From: an uncultured Oscillospiraceae bacterium
Lineage (GTDB): Bacteria > Bacillota > Clostridia > Oscillospirales > Oscillospiraceae
Assembly: GCA_934613505.1 (NCBI GenBank)
Contig: CAKTTB010000012.1
Location: 1 to 64,000, forward strand
Direction: 5' to 3'
DNA length: 64,000 bases
Shown here: positions 27,385-36,478 of the stretch, piece after piece
Numbering within the stretch: position 1 is the first letter of the stretch
Layout of the letters: each line of letters opens with the position of its first letter
Notes under the pieces: generated by a model
Told to the model about the DNA's origin: nothing
What the model saw: only the letters and a program-made list of their open reading frames with translations
Database searches by the model: none
Translations under genes and position numbers: made by a program

Positions 27385-30300
27385 ATGAACGTTCTGCTTC
27401 AGTTCCTGCAAAAAAGCCCGGATTACATGCAGCTGCTGCAAACCGTGGAGGCGCGGCAGGCCGCGGCTGTCTCCGGTCTCAGTCAGGCGCCGCGCAGCCA
27501 TGTGCTTGCGGCGCTGCATGAGCATTCGGGCCGGCCGCTCGTGGCCGTGTGTCAGGATGATCTGGCGGCCGGACGGCTGGCGGCGGAGCTGGGTGCATTC
27601 CTTGGCGAGCAGCCGCCGATCCTGCCGTCGCGCGAGCTGACGCTTGCGGGCGCGATCGGCGTGTCGCGCCAGTGGGAGCAGAAGCGGCTGCGGCTGCTCT
27701 ACGATCTGGCGCAGGGCCGCGTGCCGGTGCTGGTCGCGAGCCTTGACGCGCTGCTTTTGCGCACGATGCCGCGGGAGGTTTTGTTTACGGCGTCCGTGAT
27801 GCTCAAGTGCGGGGCGGAATACCGCGTGGAGGAGCTGATCGAGCGGCTGACGCGCGCGGGGTATACGCGGGCGAGCCTCGTCGAGGGCGTGGGGCAGTTC
27901 GTGCTGCGCGGCGGCATTCTGGATGTCTATTCGCCCGCGCAGGAAAAGCCGCTGCGCGCGGAGTTTTTCGGCGACGAGCTGGACACCATGGGCTATTTTG
28001 ACCCCATCACCCAGCGGCGCACGGAAAACGTGGACGAAGCCGTCCTTCTGCCCGTGGCGGAGACGGAAGCACATCTGCACCCGCAGGGAGTGGAAGGCCT
28101 GTGCGGCGATCTGTGCGCGCTCATCCAGCGCCAGCAGCGCCGGAAAACGCCCAATCAGGCGCTCATCCAGACCCTGCAGAAGGACTGCGAAGCGCTGGAG
28201 AACGAGACGCTCTTCGCGAGCGCCGACCGCTATATGGCGCTCATTTACCCGGACTTTACGACGGCTGCCGACTATCTGTCACAGGACGCCGTGGTCGCGT
28301 TCTGCGACCATGGCAATCTGCAGCGCGCGGAAAAGGACCGGTCGGAGGAGTTTGGCCTGCTGCTCGATTCGTTCTTGACCAGCGGCACGCTCTGCGGCGA
28401 GCTGTGCGATTTCTACTGCTCGTTTGAAGAGCTGGCCGCCTGCCTGCGCGGCCGGGCCGTCATCTACTGCGACGGATTCCTTGCCGCGAGATACCCCGAG
28501 AGCCTGCCGCCCAAAAAGCTCCTGTCCTTCACGGCCCGGCAGCTGCCGGGCTACGGCGGAAGTCTGGAGACGGCGGCGGCCGACCTCAAGAGCTACAGCT
28601 CCAACGGCTACGGCTCGATCGTCCTGTGCGGCGGCCAGCGGCGCGGCGAGATCTTAAAGGATCTGCTGGCGCGGAGCGGCCTGAACGCCCTGCTGGCGTT
28701 CCCGCTGACGAAGCTGCCGCAGGAAGGGCAGATCCTGATCGCGGGCGGCTCGCTGCCCGCGGGGCTGGAATACCCAACCCTGAAATTTGCCATCTTAACA
28801 GAGGGGCAGATCGCCGTCCGGCAGGAACGCAAGAAGATCCGCGCGCCGAAAAAGGCGACGAACCGCAAAAAGCTTGATTCGTTTACCGACCTCACGCCCG
28901 GCGATCTCGTCGTACACGAGCATCACGGCATCGGCCGCTACGTCGGCATGGAGCAGCTGAAGGTCGGCGGCGTGACGAAGGACTATGTCAAGATCGCCTA
29001 TCAGGGCACGGACTGCCTCTATGTCCCGGCCACGCAGCTCGATCTTGTCAGCAAGTATATCGGCGCGGGCGAGGATACGCCCGTGCGGCTCAACAAGCTC
29101 GGCGGCGACCAGTGGCAGAAGACAAAGGCGAAGGCCAAGGCCGCGGCCAAGGATCTGGCCGCGGGCCTTATCAAGCTCTATGCCGAGCGTAAGCGGCTGC
29201 CGGGCTTTGCCTTCGCAGCGGATTCGCCGTGGCAGCAGGAGTTTGAGGAGAGCTTTGAATACGCGGAGACCGACGACCAGCTGCGCTGCATCGATGAGAT
29301 TAAGCGCGACATGGAGTCACCCGCGCCCATGGACCGGCTGCTCTGCGGCGACGTCGGCTTCGGCAAGACGGAGGTCGCGCTGCGCGCGGCCATGAAGTGC
29401 ATCCTGGACGGCAAGCAGGTGGCAATCCTGGTCCCGACGACCGTTCTGGCACAGCAGCACTATCTGACGGCCATGCGCCGCTTCGCGACGTTCCCGGTCA
29501 CGATCGACGTGCTTTCGCGCTTCCGCACGCCCGCGCAGATCAAGAAGACCATGTTTGACCTGCAGACCGGCAAGACTGATCTCATCGTCGGCACGCACAA
29601 GCTTTTGCAGAAGGACATTCACTTCCACGACCTTGGCCTTCTCATCGTCGATGAGGAGCAGCGCTTCGGCGTGACGCACAAGGAGCGGCTGAAGGAACTT
29701 TCCCGCGGCGTGGACGTCTTAACCTTATCGGCAACGCCCATCCCGCGCACGCTCAATATGGCGCTGTCCGGCCTTCGCGACATGTCCACCATCGAGCAGC
29801 CGCCGCAGGACCGCTATCCCGTGCAGACGTTCGTCCTCGAGCATCAGGACGGCATTCTGGACGAGGCCATGCGGCGCGAGCTTTCCCGCGGCGGGCAGGT
29901 TTATTATCTCCACAACCGCGTGGAATCCATCGACCAGTGCGCGGCGAGGATCAAAGAGCGCATCCCCGAGGCGGAGATCGCCGTTGCCCACGGCAAGATG
30001 AACGAGGAGCAGCTGGGCGACGTCATGCAGTCGATGTCAAACGGCGAGATCCAGATCCTTGTCTGCACGACGATCATCGAGACGGGCATCGACATTCCGA
30101 ACGTCAACACCCTCATCATCGAGGACGCCGACAAGCTCGGCCTTGCCCAGCTGCACCAGATCCGCGGCCGCGTGGGCCGCTCCAGCCGCCACGCGTATGC
30201 GTACCTCACATTCCGCAAGGGGAAGGTTCTGTCCGAGATCGCGGAAAAGCGGCTCGACACCATCCGCGAATACGCGGAGTTCGGCTCTGGCTTCAAGATC

Positions 30301-30906
30301 GCCATGCGCGACCTCGAGATCCGCGGCGCGGGCGATCTGCTCGGCGCGGAGCAGTCCGGCCATATGATGACCGTAGGCTATGACATGTATCTGAAGCTTC
30401 TGGAGGACGCGGTACTCGAAGAGCGCGGCGAGGAAGCGCAGAAGGAGCCGGAATGCACGGCAGATCTCACCGTGACAGCCAACATCAACAAGGATTACGT
30501 CTCCTCCGGCGAGCAGCGCATGGATCTTTACCGCCGCATGGCGGCCATCCGCACACAGGAGGACGCCGACGAGCTGCTCGACGAGATCGTCGACCGCTTC
30601 GGCGATCCCCCGAAGGGCGTCATGAACCTCATCGCCATCGCGCTCCTGCGTGCGCGGGCGGCGGCCGCCGGCATCACCGAGATCACGCAGAAGGACGGTG
30701 CGATCCTGCTTTCCCTTGCGACGATGGACTTCGCGGCCATCTCCGGCTGCTGCGCGGAGGCGCAGTTCAAGGGGCGCATTTTCTTCTCGGCCGGGAAGGT
30801 GCCGATGCTGTCCGTAAAGCTCAAAAAGGGCGAGGATCCGTTGAAGCTTGCGACGCAGCTCGTCGGCGTGTATGCGGCGCTGCGGGCGCAGACGGCAGGA
30901 AACTGA
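27385..30906 (+). CDS. mfd: Transcription-repair coupling factor Mfd
   Basis: Displaces stalled RNA polymerase and recruits UvrA. At 1173 aa it holds an N-terminal UvrB-homology module, the RNA-polymerase interaction domain (~490-580: LTPGDLVVHEHHGIGRY), then the translocase with Walker A GDVGFGKTE (~655) and DEEQ (~756), motif VI-like QIRGRVGRSSRHAYAY, and a C-terminal TRCF domain. GGAG lies before the ATG. Last gene of the glmU-prs-pth-mfd row. Confidence 0.98.
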   Translation: MNVLLQFLQKSPDYMQLLQTVEARQAAAVSGLSQAPRSHVLAALHEHSGRPLVAVCQDDLAAGRLAAELGAFLGEQPPILPSRELTLAGAIGVSRQWEQKRLRLLYDLAQGRVPVLVASLDALLLRTMPREVLFTASVMLKCGAEYRVEELIERLTRAGYTRASLVEGVGQFVLRGGILDVYSPAQEKPLRAEFFGDELDTMGYFDPITQRRTENVDEAVLLPVAETEAHLHPQGVEGLCGDLCALIQRQQRRKTPNQALIQTLQKDCEALENETLFASADRYMALIYPDFTTAADYLSQDAVVAFCDHGNLQRAEKDRSEEFGLLLDSFLTSGTLCGELCDFYCSFEELAACLRGRAVIYCDGFLAARYPESLPPKKLLSFTARQLPGYGGSLETAAADLKSYSSNGYGSIVLCGGQRRGEILKDLLARSGLNALLAFPLTKLPQEGQILIAGGSLPAGLEYPTLKFAILTEGQIAVRQERKKIRAPKKATNRKKLDSFTDLTPGDLVVHEHHGIGRYVGMEQLKVGGVTKDYVKIAYQGTDCLYVPATQLDLVSKYIGAGEDTPVRLNKLGGDQWQKTKAKAKAAAKDLAAGLIKLYAERKRLPGFAFAADSPWQQEFEESFEYAETDDQLRCIDEIKRDMESPAPMDRLLCGDVGFGKTEVALRAAMKCILDGKQVAILVPTTVLAQQHYLTAMRRFATFPVTIDVLSRFRTPAQIKKTMFDLQTGKTDLIVGTHKLLQKDIHFHDLGLLIVDEEQRFGVTHKERLKELSRGVDVLTLSATPIPRTLNMALSGLRDMSTIEQPPQDRYPVQTFVLEHQDGILDEAMRRELSRGGQVYYLHNRVESIDQCAARIKERIPEAEIAVAHGKMNEEQLGDVMQSMSNGEIQILVCTTIIETGIDIPNVNTLIIEDADKLGLAQLHQIRGRVGRSSRHAYAYLTFRKGKVLSEIAEKRLDTIREYAEFGSGFKIAMRDLEIRGAGDLLGAEQSGHMMTVGYDMYLKLLEDAVLEERGEEAQKEPECTADLTVTANINKDYVSSGEQRMDLYRRMAAIRTQEDADELLDEIVDRFGDPPKGVMNLIAIALLRARAAAAGITEITQKDGAILLSLATMDFAAISGCCAEAQFKGRIFFSAGKVPMLSVKLKKGEDPLKLATQLVGVYAALRAQTAGN

Positions 30907-30959
30907 AATTATTAATAGAAAATTCAGAATTATCCAGCCTGTTCCTGTCTGGTATGCCG

Positions 30960-30988
30960 TTGCAAAAAACCGACGTTTTATGTATAAT
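30960..30988 (+). promoter_or_regulatory. Promoter of the VanW-family gene
   Basis: TTGCAA (30960-30965) and TATAAT (30983-30988) with a 17-base spacer: a near-ideal vegetative promoter 50 bases before the proposed start. Confidence 0.75.
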
Positions 30989-31039
30989 ACCTTAAAACAG
31001 ATTATGTCGCCCTATGGCTTTTGAATAGGAGGGATTCTT

Positions 31040-32881
31040 ATCAGAAAGAAAGGCAGATTCGAGGCCAGCCGCCCTGCGGCGCATCGGACCTCGGCAGAAA
31101 AAGCGGCCGGCGCGCCGAAAAAGCGCGGCTCCGGCCCGTCCGGCAAGAAGATCGGCATCATCGCCGGCTGTGTGGTGTTGCTGGCAGTGCTTGGCGTATG
31201 TACCTATGGCTTTATCCTGAAGGGAGGAAACGAGATCTTCCCGAATGTGTATGTCGCGGGCGTGGACGTCGGCGGGCTGAAGCGCGACGCGGCCATCAAC
31301 GCGGTCAAGACCGCGGTCGAGCAGCAGACGGCCAGCGATACGCTGACGGTTGTCCTGCCGGACCGTACGATCGAGTTTACGCCGGAGATCACGAACGTCG
31401 CCCTCAATCCGGAGGAAGCGGCGGATGCAGCCATGAGCTATGGCCGCGACGGCGGCCCCATCAAGGCGCTCATCACCTATCAGAAGGCAAAGAAGACCCG
31501 GCAGGATATCTCGCTGGAATCCGGCAAGAATCTGGATACAACGTATATCCGCGATCTCATCGACCAGACGGCCCGCGCCTGCGCGTCCGAGAAGATCGAC
31601 CCGATCGTCACCGTGGACGCCGACGCGAAGACCGTCACCGTCGTGACCGGCTCGCCGGAGATCCGGCTGGATGCCGACAAGCTCTATGACGAGGTCGTCG
31701 CCCGGTTTGAAAGCGGCGATTTCTCCGATCTGAAATTCGACTATGACACCGTTCCCTGCGAGCCGGTCGATCTGCAGAAGTATTACGATGAGTTCGCGAC
31801 TGAGATGAAGGATGCGTACTACGACGAGGAAAAGAAGGAGCTTGTGGCTGAAAAGGTCGGCTTCGGCTTTGACGTGTCGTATTACACGCAGCAGATCGCC
31901 ATGGCAGACGCCGGCACGACGATCACCATTCAGGCCGAAGAAATGCAGCCGGAGGTCACGCTGGCGGATCTGGAAAAGGAATACTTTGCTGACGTGCTTG
32001 GCTCCTGCGACAGTCCGCATACCGCGCAGGCCGGCCGCACCAAGAACCTCGAGCTTGCCTGCAAGGCCATCGACGGCACCATTCTGAACCCCGGCGACGA
32101 GTTCTCGTTCAACAAGATCGTCGGCGAGCGCACAGCCGAAAAGGGCTATCAGAAGGCCATCGTCTATCAGACCGGCGGCAAGAGCGAAGCCGAAGAGGGC
32201 GGCGGCGTGTGCCAGGTCGCTTCGACCATCTATACCGCCTGCCTGTACGCCGACCTCAAGGTCACGGAGCGTGCGCCGCATATGTTCACTGTCACCTATG
32301 TCCAGCTGGGCATGGACGCGACGATCTACTGGGGCAGCCTCGACTATAAATTCGTCAACAGCACCGATCACCCGCTGCGTATCGACGCGTCCGTCTCCGG
32401 CGGCTATGTCCACATCAAGCTGATGGGTACCACGCCGGCGGATAAGAGCTACGACCATATCGTCCTGCGCAACGAGGTCATCGCCACCCGCCAGCCGAAG
32501 ACCGTCATCGACGGCACGGAGACCGAGATCACCGACGCCGGTACCGGCGTGGATGCGAACGGCAACACCGTCAATCTCGTCGTCGACAAGCAGGGAAACA
32601 AGTACGTCAAGGGCGAGATGGTCAACTACGCCTACACCGGCAAGACCGTCAAGGCCTATCGCGACTACGTGGACGCGAGCGGCAAGGTCCTGAAGACCGA
32701 GCTGCTGCACACGGATACGTACAAGCACCGCGATACGTCGTACAAATGCACGCCGTACGTCGAGCCGGAGATCCCGGAGGAGCCGGATGAACCCGATCCG
32801 ACCGATCCGACCGAGCCGACAGAACCGACCGAGCCGACAGAACCGACCGAACCCACCGACCCGATCAGCCCGTGGGATTAA
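31040..32881 (+). CDS. VanW-family exported protein with peptidoglycan-binding-like domain
   Basis: Membrane-anchored extracytoplasmic protein. It has a basic N-terminal stretch (~1-37), one transmembrane segment (~38-60), a tandem YoaR/PG-binding-like region (~65-330) and a VanW domain (~350-480) with LNPGDEFSFNKIVG and EEGGGVCQVASTIY. The last ~30 residues are PT/EPT repeats. No ATG, GTG or TTG is in frame until GTG at 31172, inside the membrane segment. A stop at 31022 bounds the frame. AGGAGGG (31027-31033) is well spaced from ATC at 31040, which I take as start. The role is unknown; VanW proteins often accompany cell-wall and vancomycin-related genes. Confidence 0.85.
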   Translation: MRKKGRFEASRPAAHRTSAEKAAGAPKKRGSGPSGKKIGIIAGCVVLLAVLGVCTYGFILKGGNEIFPNVYVAGVDVGGLKRDAAINAVKTAVEQQTASDTLTVVLPDRTIEFTPEITNVALNPEEAADAAMSYGRDGGPIKALITYQKAKKTRQDISLESGKNLDTTYIRDLIDQTARACASEKIDPIVTVDADAKTVTVVTGSPEIRLDADKLYDEVVARFESGDFSDLKFDYDTVPCEPVDLQKYYDEFATEMKDAYYDEEKKELVAEKVGFGFDVSYYTQQIAMADAGTTITIQAEEMQPEVTLADLEKEYFADVLGSCDSPHTAQAGRTKNLELACKAIDGTILNPGDEFSFNKIVGERTAEKGYQKAIVYQTGGKSEAEEGGGVCQVASTIYTACLYADLKVTERAPHMFTVTYVQLGMDATIYWGSLDYKFVNSTDHPLRIDASVSGGYVHIKLMGTTPADKSYDHIVLRNEVIATRQPKTVIDGTETEITDAGTGVDANGNTVNLVVDKQGNKYVKGEMVNYAYTGKTVKAYRDYVDASGKVLKTELLHTDTYKHRDTSYKCTPYVEPEIPEEPDEPDPTDPTEPTEPTEPTEPTEPTDPISPWD

Positions 32882-32899
32882 CCCCCAGAATCCAACACA

Positions 32900-32931
32900 A
32901 AGCGGCAGCCCGAAGATCCGGGCTGCCGCTT
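32900..32931 (+). terminator. Hairpin after VanW-family gene
   Basis: 13-bp stem AAGCGGCAGCCCG / CGGGCTGCCGCTT. The following T content is modest, so its strength as a terminator is uncertain. Confidence 0.6.
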
Positions 32932-33005
32932 GCTGCTATATTGTAGTTTTGTATCGAACCTCAGGCAATCCATTTCTATGGAAGCTGAAATATAGCTGAT
33001 GGGGA

Positions 33006-33929
33006 TCAGATGGTGACGCCGGCCTTGTCGAGGATGGCGGGGACGTTCTTTTCCGCGCCGATGGCCATGATATGTACGCCGTCGCAGAGGTGCTCGTCTT
33101 TGATCTTGGCGATCATTTCCGCGGCCATCTCAATGCCGAGCTGCATCGGCAGGCCCTTGACGCCTTTTTCCTTGCCCTCGGCGGCTGCCGAGGCAAGCTT
33201 GTCGATCATGTCCTGCGGCACGGCGATGCCGGGGACGTTCTCGTTCATATATCTGGCCATGCCGGCGGCCTTCAGCGGGATGATACCGGCCATGATGTGC
33301 GTCTTGATGCCCGCCGCGTCGACCTTGTCGAGGAAGCGCTTGAAGGTCTCCAGATCAAAAATGCCCTGCGTCTGGATGTACTCCGCGCCGTTTTCGACCT
33401 TCTGGCGCAGCTTGTTGATCTGCAGCTCGATGGGGTCGTAGACCGGGGTGACGGATGCTCCCTTGTAGAACTTCGGTGCGCCGCCGGCGATCTCGTTGCC
33501 GCCGCAGTCGCAGTTGGTCTGCTCCATTTTCGTGAGCATCTTCAGAATGCCGACAGAGTCGAGGTCATAGACCGGCTTGGACTCCGGACAGTCACCGACG
33601 ACGGGATGGTCGCCCGTCAGGGCCAGCATCGTGTCGATGCCAAAGGCTGCGGCGGACAGAATATCGCCCATGATGGCCATGCGGTTGCGGTCACGGCCGG
33701 TCATCTGCAGGATCGGCTCGACGCCCGCGTTCTTGAGTGCGACGCACAGGCCGAGGCTGGACGCCTTGAGACTGGCGGACTGCATATCGGTCACGTTGAC
33801 GCCGTGGACCTTGCCGTTCAGAAGCTGTGCAGCCTCCAACTGCTCGGAAAAATCATAACCCTTCGGGGGCGCCATTTCGGCGGTGACGCCAAATTTACCG
33901 GCTTCAAAAGCCTCTTTCAACTTACTCAT
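33006..33929 (-). CDS. metF: Methylenetetrahydrofolate reductase MetF
   Basis: 307-aa TIM-barrel flavoprotein reducing 5,10-methylene-THF to 5-methyl-THF. Supporting segments: NVTDMQSASLKASSL near the substrate site, LALTGDHP, and EYIQTQGIFDLETFKRFLDK. It begins 2 bases after the metV stop, so the two are co-translated. This metV-metF pair is the form used by acetogenic and many other Clostridia. Confidence 0.93.
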   Translation of the reverse strand: MSKLKEAFEAGKFGVTAEMAPPKGYDFSEQLEAAQLLNGKVHGVNVTDMQSASLKASSLGLCVALKNAGVEPILQMTGRDRNRMAIMGDILSAAAFGIDTMLALTGDHPVVGDCPESKPVYDLDSVGILKMLTKMEQTNCDCGGNEIAGGAPKFYKGASVTPVYDPIELQINKLRQKVENGAEYIQTQGIFDLETFKRFLDKVDAAGIKTHIMAGIIPLKAAGMARYMNENVPGIAVPQDMIDKLASAAAEGKEKGVKGLPMQLGIEMAAEMIAKIKDEHLCDGVHIMAIGAEKNVPAILDKAGVTI

Positions 33930-33931
33930 AA

Positions 33932-34582
33932 TTACTTCTTCCCCTTTAAGCTGATCGTTCTCGGATAGCTGAACTTTGCATAGCCCTTGTCCTCACGGGT
34001 GTGGCCGAGCTTATCGAGCTGGCCGATCTGGTCGAGGCGCTTGTAGATCTTGATCCATGCGCAGTCGTTTTCCGGGTTTACCTCGCACTTGCCGTTCTTC
34101 TGGCCGCCGCAGGGACCGTTGACGAGGCTCTTGGCACACTGGGTGATGGGACAGATGCCGCCGGTCTGGCCGAGGACACAGTCGCCGCAGAAGTGACATG
34201 CTTCTTCCCACACGCCGAAGCGGACGGCTTCGCCGAGGTACATGGTATTGTTGGACGGATAGGTGGGGATGCCGGGGGCATTCTTGGCCACACACTGCAC
34301 GCCGTCGCCGCAGGACATGCAGACGACGCAGTCGGGCTTGGCCGCGACAAGCGGCTTCATCTTGCCCTTGACGCCGAGATTCATGCAGCAGTAATCGGCG
34401 ATCGTCGTGCCGACGACCTTTTTGCCGGCCTCTTCCAGCGCCTTGGCCAGCGCGGCAACCTCCGGCTCGCCGCCGGTGTGGCAGGCCGTTGCGCAGCTGT
34501 TGCAGCCGACAATGGCAACGGTCTTTGCATCGCCGATCATCGACATCAGCTCTTCCAGCGGTTTCTTTTGCGTAATGATCAT
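33932..34582 (-). CDS. metV: MetV-like zinc/cysteine-rich partner of MetF
   Basis: 216-aa protein of the MTHFR C-terminal-like (MetV) family. It is rich in Cys (GCNSCATACHTGG, DCVVCMSCGDGVQC, CHFCGDCVLGQTGGICPITQCAKSLVNGPCGG). In acetogens MetV binds metals and is required for MetF activity. An upstream ATG adds 25 Arg-rich codons, but AGGAG at the proper distance supports this start. Together with metF it supplies methyl-THF for methionine or the methyl branch of C1 metabolism. Confidence 0.88.
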   Translation of the reverse strand: MIITQKKPLEELMSMIGDAKTVAIVGCNSCATACHTGGEPEVAALAKALEEAGKKVVGTTIADYCCMNLGVKGKMKPLVAAKPDCVVCMSCGDGVQCVAKNAPGIPTYPSNNTMYLGEAVRFGVWEEACHFCGDCVLGQTGGICPITQCAKSLVNGPCGGQKNGKCEVNPENDCAWIKIYKRLDQIGQLDKLGHTREDKGYAKFSYPRTISLKGKK

Positions 34583-34686
34583 ACTAACGTCTCCTTGCGT
34601 ATGAAATGCAGGCGCACGCCTGCGTCCGGGCCTGCGCCGGCGCGCGGAAAGCGGCACAGCGGCGCGGTGCGGGAGTTATCATCTGT

Positions 34687-34715
34687 ATCATACTGCATCG
34701 GCGTGAAGAAATCAA
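34687..34715 (-). promoter_or_regulatory. metV-metF promoter
   Basis: On the minus strand TTGATT (34710-34715) and TATGAT (34687-34692), spacer 17. The ~100-base GC-rich leader contains the hairpin GCAGGCG/CGCCTGC near 34606-34622; I do not recognise a SAM riboswitch. Confidence 0.55.
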
Positions 34716-34836
34716 CACAAATCCAACGCAAACAACGAAAAATTTATATGACTGCCGCATAATTGTGAAAAAAACCAGACTGGCGCACAGATCGACGGCG
34801 TGATATAATGAAAAAACGAAGGAGGCGGATCCAGCT

Positions 34837-35574
34837 GTGGAAACAGGTGTTTTTGAAAAGCCGGTGCTGCTGACGCCGGACTATTGCAGCCGGTCGGCGG
34901 CCATGTCGCCGCTGGCGGCGTTTACGATCTTTCAGGGGATCGCGTCGGAGCATGCCGAACTGATCGGCGTCGGCGGCGCGGCGATGGCAAAGCGGGGCGA
35001 GTTCTGGCTGACGGTGCATTCGCGGGTGGATTTTTACGAGCCTGCGTATCTCATGCAGGAGCTGACGGCGGGCACATGGCCGGAGCGCTGCGCGGGGCGG
35101 GATATCCGCTGCTTCCGCGGCTACAGCCTGACGCGCGGGGAAAAGCTGATCGCGCGCGGCCGGACGCAGTGGGCCATTCTGGGGCCGGAAAAGAAAATTC
35201 TCCGGTTTGAACAGTCCGGTTTCCCGGAAGATTATCCCTTTGCCGATCATCCCGGCCTGACGGACGAACCGACGCGGTTCCACGACGATTTTACGGAAGC
35301 GGACCTGTGCTGGACGCATCCGGTGCGCGCGACGGATATCGATATGGGGCGGCATGTCAATAATGTCGTCTACATCCGGCTGCTGCTCGACTGCTTCCCG
35401 GCGAAGACGCTCGCGGACGGCTCGATCCGGTCGATCGAGGCGCATTATGCAAGCCCCTGTCTGGAGGGTGAGACGCTAGGCGTCTACTGCCGCCGCGAGG
35501 GCGATCTCTGCCGCATGGCCGTCAAGCACGCGGATGGCAAGCCCGCCGTTCTGGCGCAGGTGATCTTCCGATAA
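34837..35574 (+). CDS. Acyl-ACP thioesterase
   Basis: 245-aa double hot-dog enzyme of the FatA/FatB-like family that releases fatty acids from acyl carrier protein. The second hot-dog contains the diagnostic RATDIDMGRHVNNVVYI. The start is GTG, 10 bases after GGAGG, and a TATAAT box lies at 34802-34807. It is a single gene ended by a strong palindrome. In anaerobic gut Firmicutes this enzyme may contribute to fatty-acid export or membrane adjustment; substrate length cannot be told. Confidence 0.88.
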   Translation: METGVFEKPVLLTPDYCSRSAAMSPLAAFTIFQGIASEHAELIGVGGAAMAKRGEFWLTVHSRVDFYEPAYLMQELTAGTWPERCAGRDIRCFRGYSLTRGEKLIARGRTQWAILGPEKKILRFEQSGFPEDYPFADHPGLTDEPTRFHDDFTEADLCWTHPVRATDIDMGRHVNNVVYIRLLLDCFPAKTLADGSIRSIEAHYASPCLEGETLGVYCRREGDLCRMAVKHADGKPAVLAQVIFR

Positions 35575-35582
35575 AGAAAAAG

Positions 35583-35608
35583 GCTCCCCGGACAGCTGTC
35601 CGGGGAGC
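35583..35608. terminator. Perfect palindrome between converging genes
   Basis: GCTCCCCGGACAG / CTGTCCGGGGAGC, a 26-base perfect palindrome with an A-run to the left, serving as terminator for both genes. Confidence 0.75.
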
Positions 35609-35613
35609 GTTGC

Positions 35614-35835
35614 TTATGTGGTAAACGTATAGCGGATCATGCGGCCCTTGCCGTCGCCGGTCGTGATGACTGTGTCGCCGGAAGCGTTTTTGCCGGAATC
35701 CAGAATGGGGTAATGCCCCTGCGTGAGGACATAGGCCTCGGGGCTTTCGGCCTCGATTTCCTTAAATTCCTTATTCGCGTGCGCCTCGCCCCCGCAGGGG
35801 TTGATGGTTTCAATGAGAACTTCGTATTCGTGCAT
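35614..35835 (-). CDS. Small conserved-looking protein of unknown function
   Basis: 73-aa protein beginning MHEYEVLIETINPCGGEAH. It is acidic, predicted mixed alpha/beta, with no signal peptide or membrane segment. AAGGAG lies at good distance before this ATG; a longer in-frame extension upstream is Cys/Leu-rich and lacks a site. It is probably monocistronic. I do not recognise the family. Confidence 0.65.
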   Translation of the reverse strand: MHEYEVLIETINPCGGEAHANKEFKEIEAESPEAYVLTQGHYPILDSGKNASGDTVITTGDGKGRMIRYTFTT

Positions 35836-36053
35836 GAAAATCACTCCTTTCTGCGGATAGTTTACCACACCTGTGCGAATGCATGCAAATAGGCAGACTG
35901 TACAAACTTTCGCAGGGATGGGCATTTTAAGGAACGAGCGACGGCAAGAAAAAGAATATCCGCAGAGCAAAAGACACATTTGATGGATTTCACACGCGGT
36001 ACAGAAGAGAAGTTGCACACAAAGTTACACACATGAAAGGGCAAAGCGCAAAA
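35836..36053. other. Intergenic stretch upstream of the 73-aa gene
   Basis: AT-richer region holding the likely promoter of the leftward 73-aa gene (no clear hexamers) and repeated ACACA motifs near 36015-36033 (GTTGCACACAAAGTTACACAC). No coding sequence supported. Confidence 0.3.
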
Positions 36054-36085
36054 AAGCAGGAGAGAAACTGCGTTCTCTCCTGCTT
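36054..36085. terminator. Terminator of the peroxide-defence cluster
   Basis: AAGCAGGAGAGAA pairs with TTCTCTCCTGCTT with a 6-base loop. On the minus strand it is followed by TTTTT, right after the rubredoxin gene. Confidence 0.8.
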
Positions 36086-36094
36086 CAAAAAGGC

Positions 36095-36253
36095 TTATTC
36101 TTCCGGGCTGAACTGGTCTTTGCCAACGCCGCAGAGCGGGCAGACCCAGTCTTCGGGGACTTCTTCCCACGGGGTGCCGGGGGCGACGCCGTTGTCGGGA
36201 TCGCCGAGCTCGGGGTCATAGACATAGCCGCAGATATCGCAGACATATTTCAT
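36095..36253 (-). CDS. Rubredoxin
   Basis: 52-aa iron protein with the two CPxCG-like knuckles: C5 and C8 (CDICGY) and C38 and C41 (CPLCG), plus the typical [16 protein letters not shown] segment. It carries single electrons to rubrerythrin-type peroxidases. The gene is short and easily missed; AAGGAGAA lies before its ATG. Last gene of the perR cluster. Confidence 0.95.
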   Translation of the reverse strand: MKYVCDICGYVYDPELGDPDNGVAPGTPWEEVPEDWVCPLCGVGKDQFSPEE

Positions 36254-36273
36254 GTTCAAATTCTCCTTTATTC

Positions 36274-36477
36274 TCAGCCGCTGAGCCGCTCGGAGAGGAC
36301 TGCCATGATCTTATCGTGGCAGCCGCCGCAGCCGGTCGAGCAGCTGGTCAGCTTCTGCACCTCGGCAAACTCCTTTTCCACGTCGGAGAAGTGCGCGCTC
36401 CTCTGTAGCGCGTTGTCAATGTCCGCCAAGGTCACATGCTTGCAGTTGCAGATCACGGTGTTTTCCGTGTATTCCAT
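36274..36477 (-). CDS. BFD-like [2Fe-2S] protein
   Basis: 67-aa protein resembling bacterioferritin-associated ferredoxin: C10 and C12 (ICNCKHV) and C50 and C53 (CGGC), with an additional C46. The helical part between resembles the BFD fold. It begins one base after the rubrerythrin stop, so it is translationally coupled to it. It may pass electrons within the peroxide-reducing chain or regulate iron release; this is inference from context. Confidence 0.8.
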   Translation of the reverse strand: MEYTENTVICNCKHVTLADIDNALQRSAHFSDVEKEFAEVQKLTSCSTGCGGCHDKIMAVLSERLSG

Positions 36478-36478
36478 C

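Noticed and set aside
34583..34690. SAM or other riboswitch before metV
   Set aside because: The leader is GC-rich with one simple hairpin; none of the conserved SAM riboswitch cores were recognised.
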